Assembly (NCBI RefSeq): GCF_014131695.1
Contig: NZ_CP036346.1
Span: 682,001 to 746,000, forward strand
Direction: 5' to 3'
DNA length: 64,000 nucleotides
From: Thomasclavelia ramosa DSM 1402
GTDB taxonomy: Bacteria; Bacillota_I; Bacilli_A; Erysipelotrichales; Coprobacillaceae
Of the stretch, positions 16,554 through 25,928 are shown one piece after another. The translations under genes were made by a program, and so were the position numbers. Each line of letters begins with the position of its first letter. The stretch's first letter is position 1. The notes beneath the pieces were generated by a model, which saw nothing but the letters and a program-made list of their open reading frames with translations, did no database searches and was not told the origin of the DNA.

Positions 16554-18005
16554 TTAGTAATGTTTTTTTATAACTACACCAGTTGTCACTGAGATGATGA
16601 TAAATAATCCAGCAACAGCAAGATTTAAATCGTCACCTGTTTTAGGTGCAGTAGTAGTATTTGTTGATGAAGCAGGTGTTTCTGGTTTAATAACAGGAGT
16701 TTCACTAGGCGTTTCTATCTTAACATCTTTAGTCCACAAGTGATCTTTTACAAAGTTAGTGAACGATTCACGCCAAACGTACCAGTCATGAGCACCATTT
16801 AAAATTTCTAATTTGTAATTGGTTAGATTTAATGTATTTAGCTTATCTACGAATCCAGTTGTAGTACGATCGCTCGCAGTATTATAACTATCATTCATTA
16901 AGGCCATATCGATGCAGCCAGCAGTAATATATAAGTTTGGTTGATCAAGATGTGCAACTTTACTTACATCAACTGGAACATTAGCTCCTGAAAAGCAGCC
17001 AAAATATCCAAATTGATCAGGATGGGTCTGGTATAAAGTCGTAGTTGTCATAGATCCCATTGATAATCCACAAAATGCCCGATCGTTTACTTCTTTTGAT
17101 ACATTGTAATGTGTTTCGATATAAGGCAAAATATTATTAAATAGGTTATTAATAATACGATCATAGTCCCAATTGAAGTATGTATTATCCATTGTAACAA
17201 CAATTGCTTCTTTAGTTAAACTATCAGCAATTAAATTATCCATGATATTTGGAACTGCACCAATAGTCATCCATTCTACCTCATTACCCCCGCCACCGTG
17301 AGAAACATAGATTGTTTTATATGTTTTATTAGCATCATAACCATTCGGTAGATAGATTCCTAAAGGTTGAGTAGTTCCATCTTCAGCTAAATAATTGACA
17401 AATGAGTAAGTACCTGTTTTACCATCGGTACGAGGGCTGATATATTCTTGTCCTTTAGTCTCACCATTACCTACATAAAATAGGCTCCATCCAGCATCTG
17501 AACCATCATTAGCAAGTGCGGGATTAGCAGGATCTTTGACATTAGTTTCACTACTGCCATCTGAATATTCAATATTGAAAGCATAAAAGTATTCATTTGC
17601 AGGTAAAGGGATCGTTACCTCAAAGATTTCATCTTCAATTTCAGTCATTGAATAATTTGCGGCATCACCATTAAGATTGTACCCTCCAGCGAACATTCCA
17701 TCTTGATATTGATAAGCATTATAACATGGGATATTAGCCCCGTCACCAGTATTTGCAAATGACTGTACTTCTTCGGGTTTATAAAATTGGAAACCACCGC
17801 TTACGCTAACATTTGTTGCATCACGCGCATCTTTATCTTTGTAAATGAAGGTTGCTGTATAGTCTGCTTCCCATTTTGGATTAGTATTTTTCTCTACCGT
17901 CACACCGGGTGTGTATGTTTGTTGTGCTGATAAAGGGGTGGCAACTATTCCTAGCATCATTGTAAGTGCTAATGATGATGTTGCGATTAAGTTTCTTGTT
18001 TTCAT
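16554..18005 (-). CDS. Secreted, wall-anchored carbohydrate esterase (esterase D/feruloyl-esterase type)
   Basis: About 483 residues from ATG 18005, which has GGAG at spacing 7; the ORF extends four codons further without a site. Order: signal peptide (LIATSSLALTMMLGIVATPLSA), an N-terminal beta-sandwich (~35-190) like the E-set domains before family-1 carbohydrate esterases, an alpha/beta-hydrolase domain with oxyanion segment VSHGGGGNE and nucleophile GLSMGS (Ser about 315), catalytic His in NGAHDWYVW, a Thr/Pro-rich linker, and APKTGDD plus hydrophobic helix plus KKHY, a sortase signal whose first residue is Ala instead of Leu. It probably de-esterifies plant or host glycans at the cell surface. 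A cre-like site lies upstream. Confidence 0.82.
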   Translation of the reverse strand: MKTRNLIATSSLALTMMLGIVATPLSAQQTYTPGVTVEKNTNPKWEADYTATFIYKDKDARDATNVSVSGGFQFYKPEEVQSFANTGDGANIPCYNAYQYQDGMFAGGYNLNGDAANYSMTEIEDEIFEVTIPLPANEYFYAFNIEYSDGSSETNVKDPANPALANDGSDAGWSLFYVGNGETKGQEYISPRTDGKTGTYSFVNYLAEDGTTQPLGIYLPNGYDANKTYKTIYVSHGGGGNEVEWMTIGAVPNIMDNLIADSLTKEAIVVTMDNTYFNWDYDRIINNLFNNILPYIETHYNVSKEVNDRAFCGLSMGSMTTTTLYQTHPDQFGYFGCFSGANVPVDVSKVAHLDQPNLYITAGCIDMALMNDSYNTASDRTTTGFVDKLNTLNLTNYKLEILNGAHDWYVWRESFTNFVKDHLWTKDVKIETPSETPVIKPETPASSTNTTTAPKTGDDLNLAVAGLFIIISVTTGVVIKKHY

Positions 18006-18123
18006 GATATTCTCCATTCAATCATATTTTGCAACTAGTTGTTTTAAACATATATGTTAATTGTATTATAAAAGTAAAAATTTGATATTTAAATCTTTTC
18101 TTGTGTAAATCACTTGATAAAAA

Positions 18124-18138
18124 TGTAAGCGTTTTACA
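18124..18138. promoter_or_regulatory. cre-like (CcpA) site between esterase and GGDEF-EAL genes
   Basis: TGTAAGCGTTTTACA is an inverted repeat TGTAA-N5-TTACA with the central GCG of catabolite-responsive elements. It is 119 bp upstream of the esterase start and 70 bp upstream of the divergent GGDEF-EAL start, so either or both could be under carbon control. Confidence 0.45.
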
Positions 18139-18207
18139 AAAAATGTAAAAATGAGGGCATTTGCTTGTTTTATCCTAATGATTAGCATATCATTAAGGTG
18201 ATAGGGT

Positions 18208-20055
18208 GTGATAGAGATGAGACTAAAGAGATTGGGGTTACCCGCTTTTTTATTAACATTAATACTATTATGCTCAATATCAGTTCACACTTTATATAAA
18301 ATTCGTGATTATGGGACATTGATTAATTATGTTGGGATTGTTCGTGGTGCGAGCCAGCGTTTGGTCAAATTAGAATTAACTGATCAGCCAAATGACGAAT
18401 TAAAAGATTATATTGATGAGATTCTTACAGAGTTAGATATGGGAGTTGGTAAATATAGTCTAATTAATCTTGATGATGAAGATTACCGGACAGATTTAAA
18501 TAAATTAAAAAATATTTGGGAAGCAATCCAAATGGATATAGTTCTAGTACGCGAAGGAAATGGTCATGAGAAACTGCTTAGTGATAGTGAAGATTTATTT
18601 GAGATAGCAAACGATACTGTCTTTGCAGTTGACTATTATACTACGACACAAAGTAATTATCTATTAATGATGTTGATGATTTTATCAGGAATTTCATTAG
18701 TGACATGGTCTATAATAATTATTTTTTATTTACGAAGCATGATAACATTGCAACGCAAAAATAATACTTTGAGTATCGTAGCTTACCGTGATAACTTGAC
18801 CGGGGTAAATAATCGACTTAAATTTGTTTTAGAGGCAAGAAATATTATTAAGAAAACAAAAGGTCAATTTGCTTTTTTGTATATTGATATAGAGCATTTT
18901 AAGTATATTAATGATGTCTTTGGATATCAATTTGGTGATAAAATATTAAAAAAGTATGCAGCTGTATTAGCAAATAGTATTGATAAAAATGAAACTTTTG
19001 CTCGAAATAATGCTGATAGTTTTATTATATTGCGTCATTATGAGAGTAAAGAAATGTTAAAACAAAAACAAATAGAAATTGATCAAATTTTGATTGATTA
19101 TGTAAAGAAAGCAAAGAATGGTTATCAAATCAGGCTTTGTTGTGGTATTTGCTGTTATGAAGATGTTATTGAAAAACTTACTATCGATGAGTACATTGAT
19201 CGTGCTATTTTTGCTCAAGATACTATAAAAAGAACTTCTGAAGAACACTATGCTTTTTATACTGAAGCAATTAGAAATAAATTGCATATGGAGAAAATGA
19301 TTGAAAATAGGATGCAAACAGCTTTAGACAATCAAGAATTTCTTGTATATTTGCAACCTAAAGTCAATATTAAAACTGGTAAAATCGCATGTGCAGAAGC
19401 ATTAGTTCGCTGGAAGAGTGAAGATAGATTGATTTATCCCGATCTGTTCATCCCTATTTTTGAAAAAAATATGCATATTAAGGAGATAGATAAATATGTA
19501 TATCGTGAAGTTTGTAGCTGGATTAGAAAACGAATTGATGAAGAGTTACCATGTTATCCTGTTTCGGTTAATGTATCTAAAGTGCAGTTTTACAATTCTA
19601 AATTTGTGAATGAGTATTACCAAATAAAACAAGAATTTGGTATTCCCGATCGAATGATTGAGATAGAATTCACTGAAAGTGTTGCTTTTGAAAGAACAGA
19701 TTTACTAATTAAAATTATTAATGATTTAAGAAATTATGGTTTTATTTGTTCTATGGATGATTTTGGAAAAGCGTATTCTTCATTAAATTTATTGAAAGAT
19801 CTACCAATAGATGTTTTAAAGTTGGATAGTGCTTTTTTTGAAGATTCAGATAATCCGGATAAAGTTAAATTAATTATTAAAGATATTATTAAGATGGTCA
19901 ATAATTTAGGAATTAAAACGGTTGCTGAAGGTGTAGAACAAGTTTCGCAGGTAGAATTTTTGCGTGAAGTAGGATGTGATTTGGTTCAGGGATATGTGTA
20001 CTATAAACCAATGCCTATAAATGAATATGAAAAATTGATTGATAAAAATAGTTAG
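18208..20055 (+). CDS. Membrane GGDEF-EAL protein: degenerate cyclase, likely active c-di-GMP phosphodiesterase
   Basis: 615 residues. Helix at about 10-28, extracytoplasmic sensor region (~30-150), second helix (~150-172), GGDEF domain (~185-345), EAL domain (~360-610). The GGDEF active-site loop reads NNADSF, so diguanylate cyclase activity is unlikely. The EAL domain keeps its metal and catalytic residues: AEALVRW, NVSKVQF, IEFTES, DDFGKAYSSL, LKLD, VAEGVE and QGY. It should therefore degrade c-di-GMP in response to an outside signal. GTG 18208 is preferred, with AAGGTGAT ahead of it; ATG 18217 is possible. Confidence 0.88.
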   Translation: MIEMRLKRLGLPAFLLTLILLCSISVHTLYKIRDYGTLINYVGIVRGASQRLVKLELTDQPNDELKDYIDEILTELDMGVGKYSLINLDDEDYRTDLNKLKNIWEAIQMDIVLVREGNGHEKLLSDSEDLFEIANDTVFAVDYYTTTQSNYLLMMLMILSGISLVTWSIIIIFYLRSMITLQRKNNTLSIVAYRDNLTGVNNRLKFVLEARNIIKKTKGQFAFLYIDIEHFKYINDVFGYQFGDKILKKYAAVLANSIDKNETFARNNADSFIILRHYESKEMLKQKQIEIDQILIDYVKKAKNGYQIRLCCGICCYEDVIEKLTIDEYIDRAIFAQDTIKRTSEEHYAFYTEAIRNKLHMEKMIENRMQTALDNQEFLVYLQPKVNIKTGKIACAEALVRWKSEDRLIYPDLFIPIFEKNMHIKEIDKYVYREVCSWIRKRIDEELPCYPVSVNVSKVQFYNSKFVNEYYQIKQEFGIPDRMIEIEFTESVAFERTDLLIKIINDLRNYGFICSMDDFGKAYSSLNLLKDLPIDVLKLDSAFFEDSDNPDKVKLIIKDIIKMVNNLGIKTVAEGVEQVSQVEFLREVGCDLVQGYVYYKPMPINEYEKLIDKNS

Positions 20056-20192
20056 CCCATATGAATGATATGTATCATTTGTAGGGGCTGTTTTATTAAA
20101 AGATGAATTTAATTACTTTTTTTACATATGATTAATATAAATAATAGTTATTCACTTAAAAATAATTATAATAATATTTGTAATTTAAAAAA

Positions 20193-20206
20193 TGTAAGCG
20201 TATACT
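20193..20206. promoter_or_regulatory. cre-like site upstream of the FtsX-type ABC operon
   Basis: TGTAAGCGTATACT matches the catabolite-responsive pattern TGWAARCGYTWNCW at all but one position and lies 40 bp before the permease start. Confidence 0.35.
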
Positions 20207-20245
20207 TAAAGTAGATAAAGAATTTAGTGAAGGGAGGATTTGGAA

Positions 20246-21580
20246 ATGATTACATTTATTAAAAAAATTATTTCCGGGCAGAAAAAACTGTATTTAGGGA
20301 TATTAGCAGTTTTATCACTGTTATCATCATTCGAATTCATTTCGGTTGTGATGTATTCAACTAGTAATATTGAAGTGGATTTTGCAAATGGCTATATTCT
20401 GCAGTTAGTCACAGGAATTGTAATCATGATTGCATTTGCATTGACCTTGTTTGTGAATAATTACATTATTAATAATAAAAACGAGGAGTTTTCATTATTA
20501 CTGCTTTGTGGTCGAAATATGAAGCAGATAATTCGCTATATTTTAATTCAATTTGGATTGCTATTTCTAATTTCCTATGCGCTTGGATTTTTAATTGGCT
20601 GGGGTTGGGTTTATATGTATAGTGCTATTTATGATGCTGTGATTACAGTTGACCTAACGAATATTTTAATTATTTATGGCGCTTTATTCTTAACAAAAAT
20701 GATCTATGTGGTCGTTATTGATATGGGAAAATTTATGAGGATCAAAACTGATATTGCTGGCTATATGAATCATGTGCCACGAAAAACAACTAATTTTAAT
20801 CCATTTAAATTAATGTCAAGTGGTTTAGCTTTAAAGGGGGAAAAGCCAAAAACTATTGATATGCTTCCAAAAGGAAAAATATTATCAACAATACTAGGAA
20901 TATTACTAATATATATAGGTTTTACGCCAATGTTAAGATCAATTGAAAATAATAATTTACCTACTTATTTTGCTTTTTCATTATTAGGTGAGGTCCTCAT
21001 CATTGATAATACATTTCCTTTATTATTTGACTTATTGCATAATAAAGTCTTACTAAAATCAAAGAACTGGATCATATCACTTAGTAATCTAAAAGATCTT
21101 ACTGACGTAATGACAGCAATGATCAATATTTCAGCTGTTGTTGTACCAATAATTATTAGTTTCTTATTCTTGCAGTCAGTTTCGATTGACGTGCAAAATG
21201 CAATGATGATGAGTTTTTTTGCATTAATGGCGTCAATGTTCCTTTGTTTTATTATTCGCTTTATGATCTATTTGCCAACCCGAGCTTCAGTAATTGCAAC
21301 AATGCGGGCTTTAGGTTACAACAAAAAAAGTATTTTTAAGATTCATTACCAAGAGATGATGCTGTTTATTATTTTAATTGTGATATTCCCAATTGTTATG
21401 TATGGATCCTTATTATATCAAAGTTATTTAGTTAATATGATTACTTACAATACTTTTATCACAATGATTGCAATTTATATTATTTTATATACATTTATGT
21501 CAATATATATGATCGTCAGTTATCGTAAATTAATCAAGGAGGTGTACGATGATGTCAGATATCTTAATCACGGCGAATAA
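20246..21580 (+). CDS. FtsX-type ABC transporter permease
   Basis: About 444 residues. A helix at ~15-40 is followed by a cluster of helices (~55-160), a middle soluble stretch, and three more helices at the C-terminus (~290-430). This is the arrangement of FtsX/BceB-like permeases of peptide-sensing or lipid-extracting transporters, although shorter than BceB. ATG 20246 is chosen: GGGAGG lies 9 nt upstream, while TTG 20240 is too close. The end overlaps the ATPase start by 32 nt, so they are one unit. Confidence 0.8.
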   Translation: MITFIKKIISGQKKLYLGILAVLSLLSSFEFISVVMYSTSNIEVDFANGYILQLVTGIVIMIAFALTLFVNNYIINNKNEEFSLLLLCGRNMKQIIRYILIQFGLLFLISYALGFLIGWGWVYMYSAIYDAVITVDLTNILIIYGALFLTKMIYVVVIDMGKFMRIKTDIAGYMNHVPRKTTNFNPFKLMSSGLALKGEKPKTIDMLPKGKILSTILGILLIYIGFTPMLRSIENNNLPTYFAFSLLGEVLIIDNTFPLLFDLLHNKVLLKSKNWIISLSNLKDLTDVMTAMINISAVVVPIIISFLFLQSVSIDVQNAMMMSFFALMASMFLCFIIRFMIYLPTRASVIATMRALGYNKKSIFKIHYQEMMLFIILIVIFPIVMYGSLLYQSYLVNMITYNTFITMIAIYIILYTFMSIYMIVSYRKLIKEVYDDVRYLNHGE

Positions 21581-22934
21581 TATTAGTAAAATATATGATC
21601 AGGATATTTTATTAAAACGTGGCGCTAATTTTTATGCATTGCGAAATGTCGATTTCATCTTAGAGGAAGGGGATTTTATTAGTGTTATGGGGCCAAGTGG
21701 TTCCGGAAAATCAACATTATTAAATTGTTTATCAACATTAGATGAAGTAAGTAGTGGAGCAGTTAAAATATTTAATCGTTTTGTCGGTGAGATGAATGAT
21801 GCTGAACTAAGTGACTATCGTAATCGATATTTGGGATTCATTTTTCAAAATCACAATTTAGTTCCATCATTATCTGTTTTTGACAATATTGCTACACCTT
21901 TGATTTTAAATGAAGTTTCTCCACAAGAAATTAAGGAACGCGTTAATGAGATTGGTGAACGCTTAAATATTAGCCATACTCTATATAAAAAGCCAAATGA
22001 ATGTTCTGGTGGAGAACGGCAGCGTGTTGCTATTGCTAGAGCAATAGTAACGAAGCCAAAAATTGTTGTTTGTGATGAACCAACAGGGAATCTGGATTCT
22101 AAAAATTCACATGAAGTACTAGAAATCTTAAGAGAACTGAATCAACAAGGAACCTCAATTATCTTAGTAACTCATGATAATATGATTGCCAGTTATGCAA
22201 AGAAATTTCTTTATTTACGTGATGGACAAATTATTAATCGGATTGATTGTCAAAATGGCAGTCAAGTTGATTTTTTTAATGAGATTGTTAAGATAACAAC
22301 ACAGGATAGTTTATTAAAATTGTTTAATCCTCAAAATAATCTTAAAAAGGAATCTAAAAAAGAATTTCAAGAGAGGGAAATAAAAAATTCTGTTGGCGAA
22401 AAAACAGAAGATAGGAAGAATGAAAATACTACCAGTCAAGTAAAAGTTGAGACGTTTGAGCCCAAAAAATCTACTACTGCACGATTGATTGTTTATGCAA
22501 TTTTTGATGGATTGGAATATGATGAAGCGTCTGCATTACGTAATCGTGTTTTAAATTTCGATAAGGATGCTGTCAGGTTCAATAATACTAATTATGAGGA
22601 GATTGAAATTCCTTACGGTGAAATTAAGAGTACAAAAATCTCAATGTGTTCAAGATCAATAATTTCATGGCCGATGCCAGAATTTAGATTTTATCTTGAT
22701 TTAGATATAATTACTAAAGATAATAATATATGTCGCTTTGAAGTGTTAAATCAAAGAAATGCATTAAGTTTATTTGATACATTGGAGAATCATCAAATTG
22801 TAATGGAGGATCCTTATGGAATTGTAACATTGTATCGTAGTAAGCCGGATGATTTAGTACGTCATCGCTACCTTTTATATAATTTCAAAAAAATTGCTAA
22901 AGAATATAATCTTGATAACCCAAGAAATTTATAA
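21549..22934 (+). CDS. ABC transporter ATPase with unusual C-terminal extension
   Basis: 461 residues. Residues ~1-235 are a MacB/BceA-type ATPase: Walker A GPSGSGKST, signature CSGGERQRVAIARA, Walker B IVVCDEPTGNLD, H-loop VTHD. Then comes a charged Lys/Glu-rich linker (~258-300) and an extra ~160-residue domain of alternating hydrophobic strands (AVRFNNTNYEEIEIPYGEI, FRFYLDLDIITKDNNICRFEV), which looks like a PH-like fold but is not recognised. Most ATPases of this type stop near 250 residues. The start has AAGGAGGTG upstream, inside the permease gene. Confidence 0.85.
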   Translation: MMSDILITANNISKIYDQDILLKRGANFYALRNVDFILEEGDFISVMGPSGSGKSTLLNCLSTLDEVSSGAVKIFNRFVGEMNDAELSDYRNRYLGFIFQNHNLVPSLSVFDNIATPLILNEVSPQEIKERVNEIGERLNISHTLYKKPNECSGGERQRVAIARAIVTKPKIVVCDEPTGNLDSKNSHEVLEILRELNQQGTSIILVTHDNMIASYAKKFLYLRDGQIINRIDCQNGSQVDFFNEIVKITTQDSLLKLFNPQNNLKKESKKEFQEREIKNSVGEKTEDRKNENTTSQVKVETFEPKKSTTARLIVYAIFDGLEYDEASALRNRVLNFDKDAVRFNNTNYEEIEIPYGEIKSTKISMCSRSIISWPMPEFRFYLDLDIITKDNNICRFEVLNQRNALSLFDTLENHQIVMEDPYGIVTLYRSKPDDLVRHRYLLYNFKKIAKEYNLDNPRNL

Positions 22935-23002
22935 AGGTAGTCAGCAGCTAATAAAATAAGATTAAAAAAATATTGAATTGATAGGATAGAAATATATTTG
23001 AT

Positions 23003-23032
23003 ACTAGGTATACTCTTATACCTAGTTTTTTT
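23003..23032 (+). terminator. Terminator of the FtsX-type ABC operon
   Basis: Stem ACTAGGTATA / TATACCTAGT around CTCT, followed by T7. Confidence 0.88.
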
Positions 23033-23109
23033 ATGATTATTATCTAACTAATGGGGTATAATAAGATATAATTTTCATATAATTTAGTATTAGTGAAGGA
23101 GGAATTTAG

Positions 23110-23490
23110 TTGCCAGAACATAAGCTAATTTCTTTGTGCTTAGAAACCTCAGATAGAATAGTCGTGAATGTAACGTTGTTGAAAGAAGCGTCTCATTATA
23201 AAATGAGGACAGAGTATTTAAAAGAAGATGATAAAATCAAAGAAACTAATGATGAAGTAGCAAGAAATCTTGTTTATCAGCTTTTTGGTAATCTAGAAAT
23301 AGCTGATTTTGAAGGGTTAAATGATCTAGAAACTAATTCTATTGGTAGTTTAAAAGTCTATTATGGTAGTCATGATTATTTGGAAAGACATTTTGACCAA
23401 GAAACTTTAAAGAAGTCAAATGAGTTAAAAGAAGTAATTATTTCTTTATTAGAATTTGTAGATAATAGTATTGATAAGCAAATGTTTTGA
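23110..23490 (+). CDS. Conserved hypothetical protein (126 residues)
   Basis: A soluble alpha/beta-looking protein without a family I recognise. The start is TTG 23110, supported by GAAGGAGGA with a 6-7 nt spacing and no ATG nearby. Two strands at the N-terminus (KLISLCLETSDRIVVNVTLL) are followed by mostly helical sequence, ending LLEFVDNSIDKQMF. It stands alone between two terminators, 130 bp ahead of the PurF-like gene. No function is proposed. Confidence 0.6.
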   Translation: MPEHKLISLCLETSDRIVVNVTLLKEASHYKMRTEYLKEDDKIKETNDEVARNLVYQLFGNLEIADFEGLNDLETNSIGSLKVYYGSHDYLERHFDQETLKKSNELKEVIISLLEFVDNSIDKQMF

Positions 23491-23496
23491 TATTTT

Positions 23497-23519
23497 ACCT
23501 GTTATTATAACAGGTTTTT
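23497..23519 (+). terminator. Terminator after the 126-residue hypothetical gene
   Basis: Perfect stem ACCTGTTA / TAACAGGT with a 2-3 nt loop and T5, 7 nt after the stop codon. Confidence 0.85.
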
Positions 23520-23621
23520 CTTTATTTCCTGGGCAATATTTTAGCGAAAATAAGATTAAATATAGGAAATTTGTTACAAATAAGATACAATGGGTGTATA
23601 AAGTTTGGAGGATAGATATAA

Positions 23622-25040
23622 ATGAGTGGATTTTTTGGTGTTGCATCAAAAGAAAGTTGCGTTTTAGATTTGTTTTTTGGGATTGATTATCATTCCCATT
23701 TAGGAACAAGACGAGGAGGAATGGCAGTTCATGGAAATAATGGTTTTCAAAGATCGATTCATAACATTCAAAACTCGCCGTTTCGAACTAAATTTGAAAA
23801 AGATATAGAAGAATTTGAAGGAAACTTAGGAATTGGTTGTATTTCTGATAATGAAGCACAACCGTTGTTGGTTAGATCCCACGTAGGATCTTTTGCCATT
23901 ACAACAGTAGGTAGAATTAATAACTTGGAAGAGTTAAAAGATGATTGTTTTGCTAAAGGGGCAACTCATTTCTTGGAAATGAGTTCGGGTGAAGTCAATC
24001 CTACAGAATTAGTAGCGGCATTGATTAGTCAAAAGGATAGTATCGTAGAAGGAATTAAATATGTTCAAGACGTTGTTAAAGGCTCAATGAGTATTATGAT
24101 ATTAACATCTGAAGGAATTTATGCTTCACGTGATAAATTAGGAAGAACACCAGTGATTATTGGGGAAAAACCAGAAGGATATTGTGCGACATTTGAAAGT
24201 AGTGCATTTTTAAATTTAGGATATCATCATTATCGTGATCTTGGACCAGGGGAAATTGTTTTCATGACACCAAGTAAAATTGAAGTTAAACAAGGTCCTG
24301 GAGATAAAATGAAAATTTGTTCATTCTTATGGGTTTATTATGGATATCCAACATCAACTTATGAGGGAATCAATGTTGAATGTATGCGTAATCGTTGTGG
24401 TAATTTATTAGCAAAACGTGATGATGTACAGCCAGATAGCGTTGCTGGGGTACCGGATTCAGGAATTGCCCATGCAGTAGGTTATTCAAATGTTTCAGGT
24501 ATTCCCTTTGCTCGTCCATTTATCAAATATACACCGACTTGGCCACGGTCATTTATGCCATCTAGTCAAAGTCAAAGAAATATGATTGCTAAGATGAAAT
24601 TAATTCCGGTTAAAGAATTAATTAAAAATAAAAGTTTATTATTGATTGATGATTCAATTGTTCGGGGAACACAATTAGGTGAAACAACAGAATTTTTATA
24701 TGAAAGTGGGGCTAAAGAAGTTCATGTTCGTCCTGCCTGTCCCCCAATCATGTTCGGGTGTAAATATTTAAATTTTTCACGCTCTAGTTCAGAATTAGAT
24801 TTAGTGACTCGTCGTGTTATCCAAAAACTAGAAGGTGATAATGTTAGTGATGAGATTTTAAAAGAATACGCTGACCCAGATAGTGAAAGATATAAAAATA
24901 TGTGTGAGGAAATTCGTCGCCGCTCTAAATTTACATCATTGCGTTATCATCGTTTAGATGACATGATCGAATCAATCGGTTTAGATAAATGTAAATTATG
25001 TACATATTGTTGGGATGGGAAAGAAGATGAGGATTGCTAA
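23622..25040 (+). CDS. Amidophosphoribosyltransferase (PurF) paralogue with Ser in place of the catalytic Cys
   Basis: 472 residues with both PurF domains: N-terminal nucleophile glutaminase-like domain (~1-240; HLGTRRGGMAVHG, NLGIGCISDNEAQP) and C-terminal phosphoribosyltransferase domain with the PRPP loop LLIDDSIVRGTQLGET and PACPPIMFGC. Family members begin M-C-G, where the Cys after Met removal is the glutamine-cleaving nucleophile. This one begins MSGFFGVAS, so glutamine use should be lost or altered while ammonia- or PRPP-dependent chemistry may remain. A CKLCTYCW cluster ends the protein. It stands alone, not in a pur operon. Start is ATG 23622 after GGAGG. Confidence 0.85.
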   Translation: MSGFFGVASKESCVLDLFFGIDYHSHLGTRRGGMAVHGNNGFQRSIHNIQNSPFRTKFEKDIEEFEGNLGIGCISDNEAQPLLVRSHVGSFAITTVGRINNLEELKDDCFAKGATHFLEMSSGEVNPTELVAALISQKDSIVEGIKYVQDVVKGSMSIMILTSEGIYASRDKLGRTPVIIGEKPEGYCATFESSAFLNLGYHHYRDLGPGEIVFMTPSKIEVKQGPGDKMKICSFLWVYYGYPTSTYEGINVECMRNRCGNLLAKRDDVQPDSVAGVPDSGIAHAVGYSNVSGIPFARPFIKYTPTWPRSFMPSSQSQRNMIAKMKLIPVKELIKNKSLLLIDDSIVRGTQLGETTEFLYESGAKEVHVRPACPPIMFGCKYLNFSRSSSELDLVTRRVIQKLEGDNVSDEILKEYADPDSERYKNMCEEIRRRSKFTSLRYHRLDDMIESIGLDKCKLCTYCWDGKEDEDC

Positions 25041-25052
25041 GCAATCCTTTTT
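25031..25052 (+). terminator. Terminator overlapping the stop codon of the PurF-like gene
   Basis: Stem GGATTGC / GCAATCC whose loop is the TAA stop codon itself, followed by T5. Confidence 0.88.
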
Positions 25053-25065
25053 GTGAGGCATGATA

Positions 25066-25851
25066 ATGCAGCATTTATATGAAGTTGTTGAAACTAGCTT
25101 TAAATATCCTATTAAGATTTGGAATCATCAGTTTAATCGCAGTAAAGTAATGAAGCCGCATTGGCATGACGAAATAGAGTTAATTTATTGTAATCAAGGT
25201 TCTTTTGAACTATCAGTGAATGGGGAAAAGAAGTTTGTTAATACTAAGCAGTTAGTATTGATTAATAGTAATAGTATTCATAGATTAAGATTTTTAGAGG
25301 ATCAAACGAAAATAATAACATTACTTTTATCAACTGAGTTATTTGATGAATTTAAACTGGTACAATGTGAATTTGATTTATCTTTAATAAAGGATCAAGA
25401 GCAATTAGAACAGCTAATTATTTATTTAGGTGATCATCTTGATCAAGAAACTTTAGTTATACATAATCGAATGATGCAAATATATGAGCTGCTGCTGGAA
25501 GAATGTAGTGTTTATAAGTTGGCAATCACAAAAAAGAAACTACCGATAATTAAACAAATCGTCACTTATATTGAACAGCATTATGATGATGAATTGAGTT
25601 TGACGATTTTAGCTAATCATTTTCATTTTAGTGAGGTTTATTTATCAAGAATGTTTAAGGAAAAGACGGGGATTACATTATTATCTTATATTAATAAAAT
25701 TCGTTTAAATCATGCTTATAATGATTTGATGAATACTAGTCTCACAATTAATGAAATTGCATTAAATCATGGGTTTAAAAATGTGAAAGCATTTAATAAA
25801 ATATTTAAAGAATATTATCACGATATTCCTTCAAAATATCGAAAAGGTTAA
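25066..25851 (+). CDS. AraC family transcriptional regulator
   Basis: About 261 residues: N-terminal cupin sensing domain (MKPHWHDEIELIYCNQGSF, ~residues 28-90) and C-terminal double helix-turn-helix (HFSEVYLSRMFKEKTG ... LTINEIALNHGFKNVKAFNKIFKEYYHDIPSKYRK split by the family spacing). It lies 77 bp before an alpha-glucosidase gene on the same strand, so it is a likely activator of that gene in response to a sugar. ATG 25066 is preferred over 25060 because of its distance from TGAGG. Confidence 0.87.
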   Translation: MQHLYEVVETSFKYPIKIWNHQFNRSKVMKPHWHDEIELIYCNQGSFELSVNGEKKFVNTKQLVLINSNSIHRLRFLEDQTKIITLLLSTELFDEFKLVQCEFDLSLIKDQEQLEQLIIYLGDHLDQETLVIHNRMMQIYELLLEECSVYKLAITKKKLPIIKQIVTYIEQHYDDELSLTILANHFHFSEVYLSRMFKEKTGITLLSYINKIRLNHAYNDLMNTSLTINEIALNHGFKNVKAFNKIFKEYYHDIPSKYRKG

Positions 25852-25928
25852 AATTTTGCCTATTATAGTATAAAAGGGCCAAGATTTTGACCTTTTGTTA
25901 TGTTTAAATATAAAAGAGGTGAAGGATA

